A DNA stretch of 64,000 bases from positions 1-64,000 of the forward strand of contig NZ_QAOO01000006.1 of the NCBI RefSeq assembly GCF_003051105.1, given 5' to 3'. A program made the position numbers and the translations under genes. Each line of letters opens with the position of its first letter. The stretch's first letter is position 1. Under the pieces are notes generated by a model. It was not told the DNA's origin and made no database searches. It saw nothing but the letters and a program-made list of their open reading frames with translations. Source of the DNA: Nitrosomonas nitrosa. GTDB taxonomy: Bacteria > Pseudomonadota > Gammaproteobacteria > Burkholderiales > Nitrosomonadaceae. Shown here piece after piece: positions 1 through 8,730 of the stretch.

Positions 1-98
1 AGTAAATTGACTGGATAGGAAGAGCCGTATGAATCGAGAGGTTCACGTACGGTTCTGTGAGCACCTGAGGGGGAAGTTCCTTCGGGTGACTCGACTAG
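1..98 (+). mobile_element. 3' end of a group II intron (domains V and VI)
   Basis: Positions 22-55 form a 34-nt domain V: GAGCCGUAU pairs with GUACGGUUC, an AC bulge follows, then GAAUC pairs with GGUUC around a GAGA (GNRA) tetraloop. The AGC catalytic triad is at the base. Positions 62-90 can fold as domain VI, and the intron probably ends near 95-98 (CTCGACT). The reverse-transcriptase ORF and the 5' domains lie outside the window. The exact 3' splice site is inferred, not seen. Confidence 0.85.
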
Positions 99-201
99 AG
101 TGTCCAACACACGTCCGCGAGCGCCATGGCGATCATGATCAATAAAAACTTATAACTGAAAATTCCATATAACTACCTAAAGAAAGCGTTGCTTGCGCGA
201 A

Positions 202-297
202 TCATGCAGTGTGAATCAACTCAGAGTTAATTTGCTGCTGCCCGTTGCTTGCAGTGATATGGTTTTCATCTTTAGAGCCAGTATTGTAATCGTCCAT
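202..297 (-). CDS. 31-residue ORF at the end of the ATP-grasp/GNAT/DapF-like operon
   Basis: An ATG-to-TGA ORF of 31 codons begins 30 nt after the stop of the DapF-like gene on the same strand. An AAGG Shine-Dalgarno-like sequence lies 6 nt before the ATG (within AAAAAAGGTATGGC). The product starts MDDYNTGSKDENH and is hydrophilic, rich in Asn, Gln, Asp, Ser and Thr, with no Cys and no membrane segment. Its position after three tailoring-type enzymes raises the possibility of a small substrate or precursor peptide, but it may equally be a chance ORF. I do not recognise the sequence. Confidence 0.35.
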   Translation of the reverse strand: MDDYNTGSKDENHITASNGQQQINSELIHTA

Positions 298-327
298 GCC
301 ATACCTTTTTTGATTGTGAGAGATTGT

Positions 328-1170
328 TTATAGCTGAGCAACTTGGAGATCGTTAAAATAATTCCGGTGATAGGCAGGCGCTGCTGATTTCGGATAAAGA
401 TTGTTCACGAATCCGATGACCTTGCCTTGATAACAGGTTGGACCACAGATAGACAAATAACCATTGCTGTTGTTAATTTTTAGTATTCCACCACGCGAGG
501 AAGTGGTGAGTGGCAATGCAGTCCCAAAAACCTTGGTCGCGACATATGCACTTGCGGCGCTTCCTGTGCCGCAGCTCTTGGTCACATCTTCAACACCCAC
601 CTCATACGTATGCAATGCAATGCCTTCTGAAGTCCGCCAAATAAAATTAACATTAACACCTTCCGGATGACCAACGGACAGGGCTAACGATTTGTCTTTT
701 CGTAAAGATTTACCTAATATTCTGGCAGTGTCTAAATCTAGTGCCGAGCCAACCACGACTACATGGGGTACTCCGGTAAAGACGAAATGAAGATGCTGAT
801 TGATTTGCTGATAATTTCGTGCTTCACCTAAATTGGCTTCGATAAGGTCGCCGCTCACACTCACTTCCTTTTGGCCGTCACCTGTGGCGATCGAAAATTT
901 GTCATTGCTGATGTGTGTGTCGCGTAAATAGCGTGTTGCGCATCGCAGACCATTTCCGCACATTGTTTCTTCGGTACCATCTCGATCGAAAATTCTCATA
1001 CTGGCCATCCCTTGTTGCACTTCGAGGTAGACAATCCCATCAGTCTCGTGCTGCGTTGCAAGTGCGTTTGAAATCAATGATCGATCCAGACCGGCGAGTG
1101 GAGTTTTCATCTCATCTACGATCAAAAAAGAATTGCCACATCCATCCATTTTTGTTGCTTTGATTCTCAT
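328..1170 (-). CDS. DapF-fold epimerase/racemase, probably not acting on diaminopimelate
   Basis: A 280-residue member of the diaminopimelate epimerase family, cofactor-independent enzymes that use two cysteines to invert an alpha carbon. Both are present: Cys71 in MCGNG and Cys200 in SCGTGS; Asn12, Asn73, Asn173 and Glu190 are also at expected positions. Two substrate-site motifs differ. The usual GNPH is GVPH (Val134), and the usual YERG is YEVG (Val191), removing an Asn and an Arg that in true DapF hold the distal carboxylate of diaminopimelate. The N-terminal motif is DGCGNSF rather than the usual HGLGNDF. The gene is third in a minus-strand operon after an ATP-grasp ligase and a GNAT, 74 nt downstream of the latter. 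A racemase for another amino acid, as in the histidine racemase CntK, or for a peptide residue, is more likely than lysine or cell-wall biosynthesis. No clear ribosome site precedes the ATG. Confidence 0.8.
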   Translation of the reverse strand: MRIKATKMDGCGNSFLIVDEMKTPLAGLDRSLISNALATQHETDGIVYLEVQQGMASMRIFDRDGTEETMCGNGLRCATRYLRDTHISNDKFSIATGDGQKEVSVSGDLIEANLGEARNYQQINQHLHFVFTGVPHVVVVGSALDLDTARILGKSLRKDKSLALSVGHPEGVNVNFIWRTSEGIALHTYEVGVEDVTKSCGTGSAASAYVATKVFGTALPLTTSSRGGILKINNSNGYLSICGPTCYQGKVIGFVNNLYPKSAAPAYHRNYFNDLQVAQL

Positions 1171-1244
1171 CGTTTTTGCGCGCTTTATAAAATTGTTAAT
1201 GACGGGTTAGCTGCACACTGGATTCAGAATCCCTGTGGGGCTAG

Positions 1245-1691
1245 CTACGGCCTGTATCCCATTCGTCGAGTAAGGTGCACTTGCGCGACGCCTGAAATAA
1301 ATTCATCTTGCACGATACCAGTCAGAACAAAGCCGTTCTTAAGATAGAACTGGAGGCTTTCATTGGCATCGGCATCGGTAACCACATTGAGGATTTTTCC
1401 ACCTTGTTGTTTGATCTCAGCAAAGATGCTATCTAGCAGGAGAGAACCCAATCCCTTACCGCGATGATGCTGGTCAACTGCAATCGTCAATAAGTGATAA
1501 GAATCAACCGTTCTTTTCGCGATTGCATAGCCAACGGGGAGGCCATTTTCGATAGCGCAGACGCCAAAACTCTTACCAGATGTGACATCCTCCAACTCGT
1601 CGTGGATTGCTGATTGGTACATGGAACCGATGTCTTGTAATGCAATTCTTACGAGATGGGGGTGTAATTCATTTGAAATGGGTACAATCAT
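1245..1691 (-). CDS. GNAT-family N-acetyltransferase
   Basis: This 148-residue protein has the GNAT fold order. A beta4 strand (YHLLTIAVDQHHRGKGLG) carries the acetyl-CoA pyrophosphate loop RGKGLG at about residues 77-82, followed by the C-terminal NxxSLQFYLKNGFV motif typical of the family. Such enzymes move an acetyl group from acetyl-CoA to an amine. The gene starts 5 nt after the ATP-grasp gene ends, with an AGGGAG ribosome site inside that gene, so the two are almost certainly co-transcribed. The likely substrate is a product of the neighbouring ligase or racemase, but the sequence does not say which. It resembles RimI-type proteins in length, but not in context. Confidence 0.85.
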   Translation of the reverse strand: MIVPISNELHPHLVRIALQDIGSMYQSAIHDELEDVTSGKSFGVCAIENGLPVGYAIAKRTVDSYHLLTIAVDQHHRGKGLGSLLLDSIFAEIKQQGGKILNVVTDADANESLQFYLKNGFVLTGIVQDEFISGVAQVHLTRRMGYRP

Positions 1692-1696
1692 GATGG

Positions 1697-2797
1697 TTAT
1701 TGCTCCCTGGTTTTCTTGTCTAGTAAGGTATACATGCGGTTGCGATAGATAATCGTGTCGGCTTTAGTTGTTTTGTCGAGGGCGAGATCTGCTAATTTCT
1801 TGGGTAATTCAGCTTTTCGATCAATTTGTTTTGGATAATACGGGGCGAGCCGTTGCATGGCAGCGTTGACGATTAGAGCAATCATGTCTTTGTGCAAGAT
1901 ATTTGCATGACGGCACATATTGGTAAGATCGGCTTCTGTAGGGTGTATGCCGGGAATGACGTTGGCTTCGAGGAAATAGAGTTGGTCATCCCGTTCGCGG
2001 AAATCCATGCGGTTGTAGTCGCGCACTTCAAGTGCTTCGTGCGCCATGATGGCTAGCTTGGCGAAGTGTTTCGTTTTTTCTGTCCAGTTGAGATGTGAGA
2101 TATAGGGATTTTCAATGTCTTTTACATGCGGGTCACGCACTTGAGGACGCCCTGGGATCTTAGCAAAGTCAATTTCCAAGATCGGGAGTACGTAGTTTCC
2201 AATAATGCCGACTGTGTATTCTTTTCCGGGCAGAAATTCTTCGACGAGTGCGGGTTGATTGAACTGCAGGTAGATTGCTTCCACGGCTTCATTGAGCTCA
2301 AGCATATCGTGCACCTTGCTTTTTTGGCTGATACCAATACTGGTTCCTTCGCTGTAGGGTTTCACCATCAAAGGAAAGCATAATGCTTCCAGTTGATCGC
2401 CCGGCACCATGAGCTGGAATCGAGCAGTAGGTACGCCTTCATAAGCAACGATTCTTTTGGCTGCCGCTTTATCCATCTTATTGATGAAGGTTTTGGGACT
2501 GCTGCCTGTATAAGGGATATGTAGGTATTCACAAAAAAAAGGAACGATGGCTTCTCGCAACTCTTTTTCGTCGAGACCCTCTGCATTATTGAAGACTAAA
2601 TCGATGTGGTGCTTGCGTTTATCAAGCTGATGGTAAATATCTGAATCGACATCGATCAATTCTACGCTTGCACCCAAGCGTTCGAGGGCTGCTATGACAG
2701 CTTCAATGGTAGCCGGGCTTTCAAATTCACCGTAACGTTCATCTTCCATACCGGGTTTTCTGACGTTACAGGTGTAAGCAATATTGAATGGTTCCAT
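1697..2797 (-). CDS. D-alanine-D-alanine ligase-like ATP-grasp enzyme
   Basis: A 366-residue ATP-grasp ligase, forming an amide bond through an acyl-phosphate. It shows the Ddl-type KPYSEGTSIGI phosphate loop (about 146-156), VEEFLPGKEYTVGI (185-198), and the metal site RMDFRERDDQLYFLEANVIPGIHPT (263-287) with Glu277 and Asn279. The N-terminal half has the Ddl-like pre-ATP-grasp domain (HIDLVFNNAEG, then IPYTGSSP). The C-terminal 60 residues extend beyond the Ddl core. It is the first gene of a minus-strand operon with a GNAT and a DapF-like racemase; no mur or fts genes are nearby, so a cell-wall Ddl role is unlikely. A dipeptide or amino-acid amide ligase is a better guess. No purine-rich ribosome site is visible before the ATG. 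Confidence 0.85.
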   Translation of the reverse strand: MEPFNIAYTCNVRKPGMEDERYGEFESPATIEAVIAALERLGASVELIDVDSDIYHQLDKRKHHIDLVFNNAEGLDEKELREAIVPFFCEYLHIPYTGSSPKTFINKMDKAAAKRIVAYEGVPTARFQLMVPGDQLEALCFPLMVKPYSEGTSIGISQKSKVHDMLELNEAVEAIYLQFNQPALVEEFLPGKEYTVGIIGNYVLPILEIDFAKIPGRPQVRDPHVKDIENPYISHLNWTEKTKHFAKLAIMAHEALEVRDYNRMDFRERDDQLYFLEANVIPGIHPTEADLTNMCRHANILHKDMIALIVNAAMQRLAPYYPKQIDRKAELPKKLADLALDKTTKADTIIYRNRMYTLLDKKTREQ

Positions 2798-3382
2798 ATG
2801 AGAGGGGTATCGTAAAAATAAACGTTCTTTTTATTTGAAAGCGATGGTTACTCAATTATCGTTCAGCAATTCGAGCAGTTTCATCCGTAGCTATACCCGC
2901 TCATTAACGCAGTAAAGGGGTCGCCCGTTGACATGCAAGCAAGGTTTAATATTTACTCAGCGAATGATGGTATCGGTAGGTTTGGGGGCATGCGGGTAAG
3001 TACTGTTTAGCGGGCTTCTCGCTTAAGTGTATATAACCTGTTTTTTGTCGAGCCGATAGAAACAGCCGTAAACCTGGCGTCGTAAAGATTTTAGATTTTA
3101 AGGTTGGATAATGGGGCCGCCAGGGCCAGGTTCGGATAAAGAAGAATTGGTGAAAATAGTAGACAATAGTCTGCAGGATAGGGAGTGAGCTACACGGACG
3201 TTATACTTGCCTATCCCTAGGAATCGATTTCATGTCGGCTAGGATGAAAACGTAAATGTGCAGCGCCCTGGGACGGTCTGTATTATTGACTGTATCACGG
3301 GTATTCTAGTACCTGTACATTCCGTTCTTGAATTCATACCCATCGTAGATAGGAACCACTGGCAATCCAATATTCTATGGGT
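2798..3382. other. intergenic, 585 nt, no gene recognised
   Basis: This stretch lies downstream of the TehA-like gene and upstream of the ATP-grasp operon, both on the minus strand, so it should hold the operon promoter and possibly a terminator. I see no ORF with a ribosome site, no RNA gene and no convincing hairpin-plus-T-run. Confidence 0.5.
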
Positions 3383-4495
3383 TTAATCGTATTGCTTGCT
3401 TGTGGGTAACCTAATGGTGTGGATCACAGCACGTAACATTCCCATAAAGGTTAGAAACCAGATCAGCAGCGCAAACCACCCCCAGTATTGAGAAATGATT
3501 GCGAGGTATTCAATACCAGCTGCTTGGCCTAGGAAAAGTGTGCTTGCGGTATACATTCCCATTGGGAATACTCTGCTCCATGCTGGTGGATCATAGGCAT
3601 AATGTTGTTTTCCAAAGGCTAATCTCGACCAGGGAAGCATTTTGATCCAGAGAGGTGTTGAGGTTGCGGCATTGACGCGGATAAATTTTCGAATATCCAT
3701 CAACAACAAATAGGGTATCCACAAAGTGCCCAAGAACCATATGAAAACGGTCATTTTCATGACTACCATTCTGATATCTTCCCATTCCGGCATGCGAATA
3801 ATGAACTCAGAGCCCGCCAGCGTGATGATTGCCGCAGCGCCCATGCAGATCCAGTAAGGTGCGTCCCATTCGGCAATTTCAAATTGTCTGAAAAACATGC
3901 GGTAAATCAGCATTGTTATGATGATTAAGTAAAGGACAAAACCGGTAAGCCAGAATCCTCCGACAACGCAGTAAGCATATGCTTCGTTTATACCCATTGA
4001 ATCCAGAAGACGAATTCCCAGCAGGGATACAGAGGTCGTACTGACTACCAGCAATAAAGTTACGCCATTCACAATTTCGTAAATAGGTTTGTCGCGTATC
4101 GCAAAGAAGCAGTGAGTAATGAAATAGATGCATCCAAACCAGCTAACGAGCGCCGTTGACCACAATAACATTGCGAGCCCTGTTGCTTGATAGAAGTAAA
4201 TAAGCTGCATACCAATGGTATTGGTCCCAACTACAAATGTAAGAAAAAGTAACGCGCGCCGGAGTGTTCTGAAGTCTGCCAACAATTTTGGCCAGAAAAT
4301 CATTCCCCGCGCCGCGAGCAGGCCACAAAAAGCTGGATAAAAAAGCAAGTTTATTCCGAAGAGTGTTTTGGCTATCGCTGGAAAACCGATTGCTTCAAAG
4401 GCGATCGAGACGATGCCCGTCGCCATGATCATGGCGAAATAGGCTGGATGAAAATCCCTTATGCCATTATCGATAATGGCGTTGAGTAATTTCAT
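3383..4495 (-). CDS. TehA/SLAC1-family membrane transporter
   Basis: This 370-residue integral membrane protein opens with the family hallmark FHPAYFAMIMATGIVSIAF (residues 15-33) and has about ten hydrophobic helices. The TehA/SLAC1/Mae1 family includes tellurite-resistance TehA, plant guard-cell anion channels and fungal malate carriers, so an inner-membrane anion or C4-dicarboxylate channel is expected. The substrate cannot be read from the sequence. It stands alone, with no tehB nearby. No obvious ribosome site precedes the ATG. Confidence 0.85.
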   Translation of the reverse strand: MKLLNAIIDNGIRDFHPAYFAMIMATGIVSIAFEAIGFPAIAKTLFGINLLFYPAFCGLLAARGMIFWPKLLADFRTLRRALLFLTFVVGTNTIGMQLIYFYQATGLAMLLWSTALVSWFGCIYFITHCFFAIRDKPIYEIVNGVTLLLVVSTTSVSLLGIRLLDSMGINEAYAYCVVGGFWLTGFVLYLIIITMLIYRMFFRQFEIAEWDAPYWICMGAAAIITLAGSEFIIRMPEWEDIRMVVMKMTVFIWFLGTLWIPYLLLMDIRKFIRVNAATSTPLWIKMLPWSRLAFGKQHYAYDPPAWSRVFPMGMYTASTLFLGQAAGIEYLAIISQYWGWFALLIWFLTFMGMLRAVIHTIRLPTSKQYD

Positions 4496-4685
4496 AATAA
4501 TGCAGAAGTACTTTTCCTTGATATGTCAAAGCGTGTGAGGGATGTGCGAGTGCCGGGAGTAAGAGCGTCTTCCAAATTCATGTGAGTATGAGCGTACATT
4601 TACTCCGCTTTGGGGAGAGGCAATCTAATTGTTGACATGTTCACGACAATAATGGTCAATCTCGATCATTTTGTAATGATCAATT

Positions 4686-4865
4686 TTACTTACTGGATTT
4701 CTTACTTCCTTCTTTCGTGATTGGGTTTTGAAGGGTATAGCCTTTCTCTTTCATTTTATACCCTCCATAGGCTCCAGCCCCACCTACAACCAGTGTCCAG
4801 CAACCAGATAATAAAGGCAGCATTATTAAAGCAACCAAGATATTCAGAATTCGCTTCGCATTCAT
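4686..4865 (-). CDS. small outer-membrane-type lipoprotein, 59 residues
   Basis: A strong ribosome site (AAGAAGGAG, 7 nt before ATG) precedes a 59-codon ORF. The product begins MNAKRILNILVALIMLPLL and continues with lipobox LLSGC, so it should be cleaved and lipidated at Cys22. The mature part is short: WTLVVGGAGAYGGYKMKEKG, then a basic, Lys/Ser-rich tail. The Gly-rich GGAGAYGGYK stretch resembles small YqaE/YgdI-like or glycine-zipper lipoproteins, but I cannot name a family. It lies alone between the TehA-like gene and fhs. Confidence 0.75.
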   Translation of the reverse strand: MNAKRILNILVALIMLPLLSGCWTLVVGGAGAYGGYKMKEKGYTLQNPITKEGSKKSSK

Positions 4866-5213
4866 TATGAATCTCCTTCTTTGAAATTATATTTCAATAG
4901 CTTCGATAACTTACAATGATCAAATGGCTGCATGCTGTACAAATAATCTTTAGGTTACAGATTCTCCAGCCGCCATACAACCGCAAATTCTATCCAAGAT
5001 CAGCAATACAAGTATCACAATTTTAATCAAGGTGCGCGCCGCCACAAAAGCGATTCGTTAGAATCAGAGTCACTGTCGCTTTCACCGATCAGCGTTTTAA
5101 GCTTCTAATTTTAGACTGGCCTGGGCAGGCGGGGCCTGCTTTTGATAATAAGACAAGACGCAGGATGAAGAGGTTGTGACAACCTTCGTCAAGAAGAGAG
5201 ATGTAATGCTAGA
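4866..5213. other. divergent intergenic region upstream of fhs
   Basis: This 348-nt region separates the minus-strand lipoprotein gene from plus-strand fhs and should contain both promoters. The only structure I can point to is the hairpin at 5125-5143. Confidence 0.4.
5125..5143 (+). terminator. GC hairpin followed by TTTT upstream of fhs
   Basis: GCAGGC (5125-5130), loop GGG, GCCTGC (5134-5139), then TTTT. It has the form of a short intrinsic terminator reading rightward. No plus-strand gene ends just before it, so it could be a leader attenuator for fhs, or chance. Confidence 0.3.
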
Positions 5214-6872
5214 ATGCGTTCGTTTATTTTTATTAAAGTTTTTTTTATGCGGCCCATATTGGAGATTGCAGCGGCACTTGATTTACAGCCCAATTCGCTG
5301 ATTTGTTATGGCGAGCATATGGCCAAACTCCGACTGGGTGTCTTGCCTAAAAAAGAGGCTAAGCCAACGGGTAAGATCGTCTTGGTCTCGGCGATTAATC
5401 CCACCCGTAGCGGCGAAGGGAAAACCACTGTTTCGATCGGTTTGGCGCAAGGGCTTGCACGTATCGGTCAGCGTGTAGCGCTCGCTTTGCGTGAGCCTTC
5501 ATTAGGCCCCATCTTTGGTGTCAAAGGCGGCGGTACCGGCGGCGGCCATTGCCAACTCGAGCCATCGACGCGTATCAATCTGCATTTCACAGGGGATTTG
5601 CACGCGGTAGGTGCGGCGCATAATCTATTGGCTGCCTTGCTAGACAATGCCATCCATTTTCGCAGCGAACTCGACCTGGAGCATCGCCAGGTCTTTTGGC
5701 GGCGGGTGTTGGATGTAAACGACCGTACCTTACGTCATTCAGTGATTGGATTGGGTGGGCGTCTCAATGGCGTGCCGCGCGAGGCGGGTTTTGATATCAC
5801 CGCTGCTTCAGAAATTATGGCCATTCTCTGTCTGTACGAAGACCTTGCTGATCTAAAAGTTCGGTTGGGGCGCATCCTGGTCGGATTCGACCGCTCAGGC
5901 GATCCGGTAACGGCACAAAGCCTCCAGGCGACTGGCGCTATGGCGGCGTTGCTGCAGGACGCAGTTTTGCCGAATCTTGTGCAATCTAGCGAAGGCGTGC
6001 CTACTTTTGTACATGGCGGCCCATTCGGCAACATTGCACACGGCTGTAATAGCGTGATTGCCACCAAGACTGCCGCCACCTACGCAGATTTCGCCGTGAC
6101 CGAAGCCGGTTTTGGCTTTGATCTCGGTGCGGAGAAATTTTTCGACCTCAAATGCCGCAGCTCTGGTCTTTGGCCGAGCGTGGTCGTGCTGGTCGTAACG
6201 GTTCGCGCGTTAAGGGTCCACGGAGGGGGTGAATTGGCTCGCCATGGTGCCATCGAAGAAATCGAAAGTGGCTTGGAACACCTCTCGCACCACGTCCATA
6301 GCGTACGCGCTTTCGGTTTCGAGCCGGTTATCGCTATCAATCGCTTTGCCGGCGATACAGCGCAAGAGCTGGCTGCTATTGACAAGGGGTGTGTTCAGCT
6401 TGGGCTGAATGCCGTCCACTTTACTGGATTTACCGAGGGGGGTGCGGGTGCTGAAATGTTGGCGCATGCGGTCGTTACCGCTGCTACTCAGCCGATCCCG
6501 CCCATTCGTTATCTTTATGATTTGGAATCCTCACCTGAAGAGAAAATCGCTACTGTGGCCCGCACCATCTACGGTGCCACTGATCTTGAGATCAGTCGTA
6601 ATGCGAGGAAAGATCTGGAGCGGATTCAGGCGCTTGGTTACGAGCGGCTCCCTATTTGTATCGCCAAAACCCATCTGTCGCTGAGTAGTGATCCTGATCA
6701 AGCAGGCCATCACAAGGGGTTTACCCTACCGGTTGAATCGGTGCGCATCGCTGCGGGTGCTGGCTATTTATTGGTGCTGACGGGGGATATCGTTACCATG
6801 CCCGGCTTGCCGCGTGATCCTGCTGCCCATCGTATTGATTTGTCCGACGAGGGTGAGATTATAGGTATTTGA
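5214..6872 (+). CDS. fhs: formate-tetrahydrofolate ligase
   Basis: Makes 10-formyl-tetrahydrofolate from formate, tetrahydrofolate and ATP, feeding purine and one-carbon metabolism in the cytoplasm. The ATP loop is PTRSGEGKTTVSIGLAQGL (about 63-81), followed by the family signature GVKGGGTGGGHCQLEP (about 101-116) and the MPGLPRDPAA C-terminal motif. The 552-residue length is near the family norm (about 556). Two starts are possible: ATG 5214, with AAGAGAG about 14 nt upstream, and ATG 5247 (MRPILEIA), where family similarity begins but no ribosome site is visible. It is monocistronic, converging on the exported-protein gene 73 nt downstream. Confidence 0.93.
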   Translation: MRSFIFIKVFFMRPILEIAAALDLQPNSLICYGEHMAKLRLGVLPKKEAKPTGKIVLVSAINPTRSGEGKTTVSIGLAQGLARIGQRVALALREPSLGPIFGVKGGGTGGGHCQLEPSTRINLHFTGDLHAVGAAHNLLAALLDNAIHFRSELDLEHRQVFWRRVLDVNDRTLRHSVIGLGGRLNGVPREAGFDITAASEIMAILCLYEDLADLKVRLGRILVGFDRSGDPVTAQSLQATGAMAALLQDAVLPNLVQSSEGVPTFVHGGPFGNIAHGCNSVIATKTAATYADFAVTEAGFGFDLGAEKFFDLKCRSSGLWPSVVVLVVTVRALRVHGGGELARHGAIEEIESGLEHLSHHVHSVRAFGFEPVIAINRFAGDTAQELAAIDKGCVQLGLNAVHFTGFTEGGAGAEMLAHAVVTAATQPIPPIRYLYDLESSPEEKIATVARTIYGATDLEISRNARKDLERIQALGYERLPICIAKTHLSLSSDPDQAGHHKGFTLPVESVRIAAGAGYLLVLTGDIVTMPGLPRDPAAHRIDLSDEGEIIGI

Positions 6873-6945
6873 TCTTCCATGTCTCGATGGAAGCGCCTGT
6901 AATTAATGAGTATAAACGTGGGTTTGAGTGCAGGTCGATAGCGCT

Positions 6946-8730
6946 TCATAGTGCCGGCCTGCGTGTTTCGCGAAACCAGATACGGTATTGTTCCATTTTA
7001 GTGCGTTGTGCCAAAGGGGCTTGGCGGCGGCAGGTATCATATTCTTCCGTTTCAGGGGTAGCACCCCAACGTATCTCGGGACAATCGTTTGGGTTATAAC
7101 CCATTTCGAAGGCCGATTGTCGTGCTAGCACTTCAGCGATGGAGAGCGTCCATAGACTACCTTCCGAGCGTCGGTAGCGGATGCTGCGCTCATGAATGCG
7201 TTTCGCATGGTGTTGCCTGATTTCGGCACTGGCTTCTTCAGGGTGCTGACCGTTCAGTATGAATAACTCGGGATAACGTACAATTTTATCAGGCAAGCTG
7301 TTCAGCATATTGATGGCGATGAGAAGGCGCATGTCGCGGGAAGGGGTAGAGTAATCCTCCCAGGGACCGACAGTCTGAAAAATCGCCGCTCCGCTAGGCA
7401 TTGGAATAATGGCGCGTGGGTTCTTCTGAAAATAAATTTCACCATTGTTTACTGAGACCACACGGGTTTCGATTTGCTCTACTAACGCATCCAAGGAAGC
7501 TTCATAGGCTTGTTTCGGATCAAGACCGCGGGGATTGATAAGTTGGGTAAGTTTTGCGTAGAAATCGTCAGGAGAGAATTGATCCTGCTCCAAGGAAAAG
7601 GGAGTAAAATCGGGATGGTCGATTAATTCATCGTTCGAGAGCGGGCGCCATCCGCCCGAATCTGTGAGAATCACAGGACGAAATGCCTTGAAACCTGGTC
7701 CTGCGCTAGCCGTGCTGGCAAACAGCGCAGTGCCCTCCCAGACGCGTTTGCGGGCTACTGAATTATCCGGCTGGGCATCGACGGCCAGCAGGCTGCCGGG
7801 ACTGTCCGCCGTTTGGGGTATCCACTCGACCAGCACCAACACATGCCCATAAGGGTCAGCAAAGACTGTCCCCGGCCAGAGCGTTTCACGGCTGAGCGGA
7901 ATGGGGTAGAGATCGGTTTTCTCATCCGCCAAAGCGGTGCGCAGTGCGCCCGAATGAACCGTGTTGATCAACTGCCGGTTGAATTTACTGAAACTGGTTT
8001 GTGAACTGAGGCCATGAGCAAATTCGGTCATGATAGTGGCTGCACCGCATTGGGGGGGTGACTTGGCTGAGCCACGCCCACAGGCGCGGAAAGCGATAGG
8101 CAAGCCGATCTTCCAGGCAAAATAGGCTCGCAAAGTGTAAGGCAGGTCGGCGCAATCGGGAGTGAGTGGTAGATTGTTATCTTCATCCAAGCCTAAGTAA
8201 TTATGAAGGAAGTTACGCTCACTGTTGCGTAACACAGGCTCTAAGGAAGGAAAACTAAGGCTTTCTTCCGGCGGAACACCAAACAATTCCTCGATCCAGG
8301 CGGAATAAAACGCTTCTGTGGCGCGTTCCCAAATCTTGACTCTTTTCTGTGTGCTGGGTCCATCCACAGCAAAGCGATGACATGTAATTTGTTTGCCATC
8401 CCGGTTCGCTATCAATTGATAATTCCCCGTGCTGAGATTGTCTAGCTCGGTCATCAAACGCCAAGGCGGTCCCCCACGCTGGCGGGAAGAGAGTTGCCAA
8501 TGCTGACCGTGATTGTCGATCAAGGCGAGCTCTGCCATGGGACCATCTGTGGACACAGCCATTATCTTGATTTGGTTGCCAGATTGGGGATTAAGCGGCG
8601 AAATCCAGATATGTGCTTTCTCTGTTTGCTCACATGCATAATCCTCTGCACGGGCCAATGAAATCTCAGCCAATGTCAGCAAGCAAGCGAGAAAATAGAA
8701 AAACACTTTGACTTGGGATGTCATGTTCAT
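6946..8730 (-). CDS. large exported protein, possible transglutaminase-like cysteine enzyme
   Basis: A 594-residue protein with an N-terminal signal sequence (VKVFFYFLACLLTLAEI, then ARA before EDY). I chose ATG 8730 because GGAG lies 8 nt upstream; ATG 8748 has no such site. I do not recognise the family. Cys193 at the head of a helix (TPDCADLPYTLRAYFAWKIGLP), His296 in a strand (DPYGHVLVLVEW) and Asp318 (LLAVDAQPDN) occur in the order and spacing of a transglutaminase/papain-like Cys-His-Asp triad; this is inference. An N-terminal beta-rich part (40-130) looks like an immunoglobulin-type domain. It is convergent with fhs and is not in an operon. Confidence 0.7.
   Translation of the reverse strand: MNMTSQVKVFFYFLACLLTLAEISLARAEDYACEQTEKAHIWISPLNPQSGNQIKIMAVSTDGPMAELALIDNHGQHWQLSSRQRGGPPWRLMTELDNLSTGNYQLIANRDGKQITCHRFAVDGPSTQKRVKIWERATEAFYSAWIEELFGVPPEESLSFPSLEPVLRNSERNFLHNYLGLDEDNNLPLTPDCADLPYTLRAYFAWKIGLPIAFRACGRGSAKSPPQCGAATIMTEFAHGLSSQTSFSKFNRQLINTVHSGALRTALADEKTDLYPIPLSRETLWPGTVFADPYGHVLVLVEWIPQTADSPGSLLAVDAQPDNSVARKRVWEGTALFASTASAGPGFKAFRPVILTDSGGWRPLSNDELIDHPDFTPFSLEQDQFSPDDFYAKLTQLINPRGLDPKQAYEASLDALVEQIETRVVSVNNGEIYFQKNPRAIIPMPSGAAIFQTVGPWEDYSTPSRDMRLLIAINMLNSLPDKIVRYPELFILNGQHPEEASAEIRQHHAKRIHERSIRYRRSEGSLWTLSIAEVLARQSAFEMGYNPNDCPEIRWGATPETEEYDTCRRQAPLAQRTKMEQYRIWFRETRRPAL

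Noticed and set aside
328..1170. Calling this gene dapF
   Set aside because: The fold is right, but the substrate-site changes and operon context argue against diaminopimelate, so no symbol is given.
1697..2797. Calling this gene ddl
   Set aside because: Motifs are Ddl-like, but there is no cell-wall context and the C terminus is extended.
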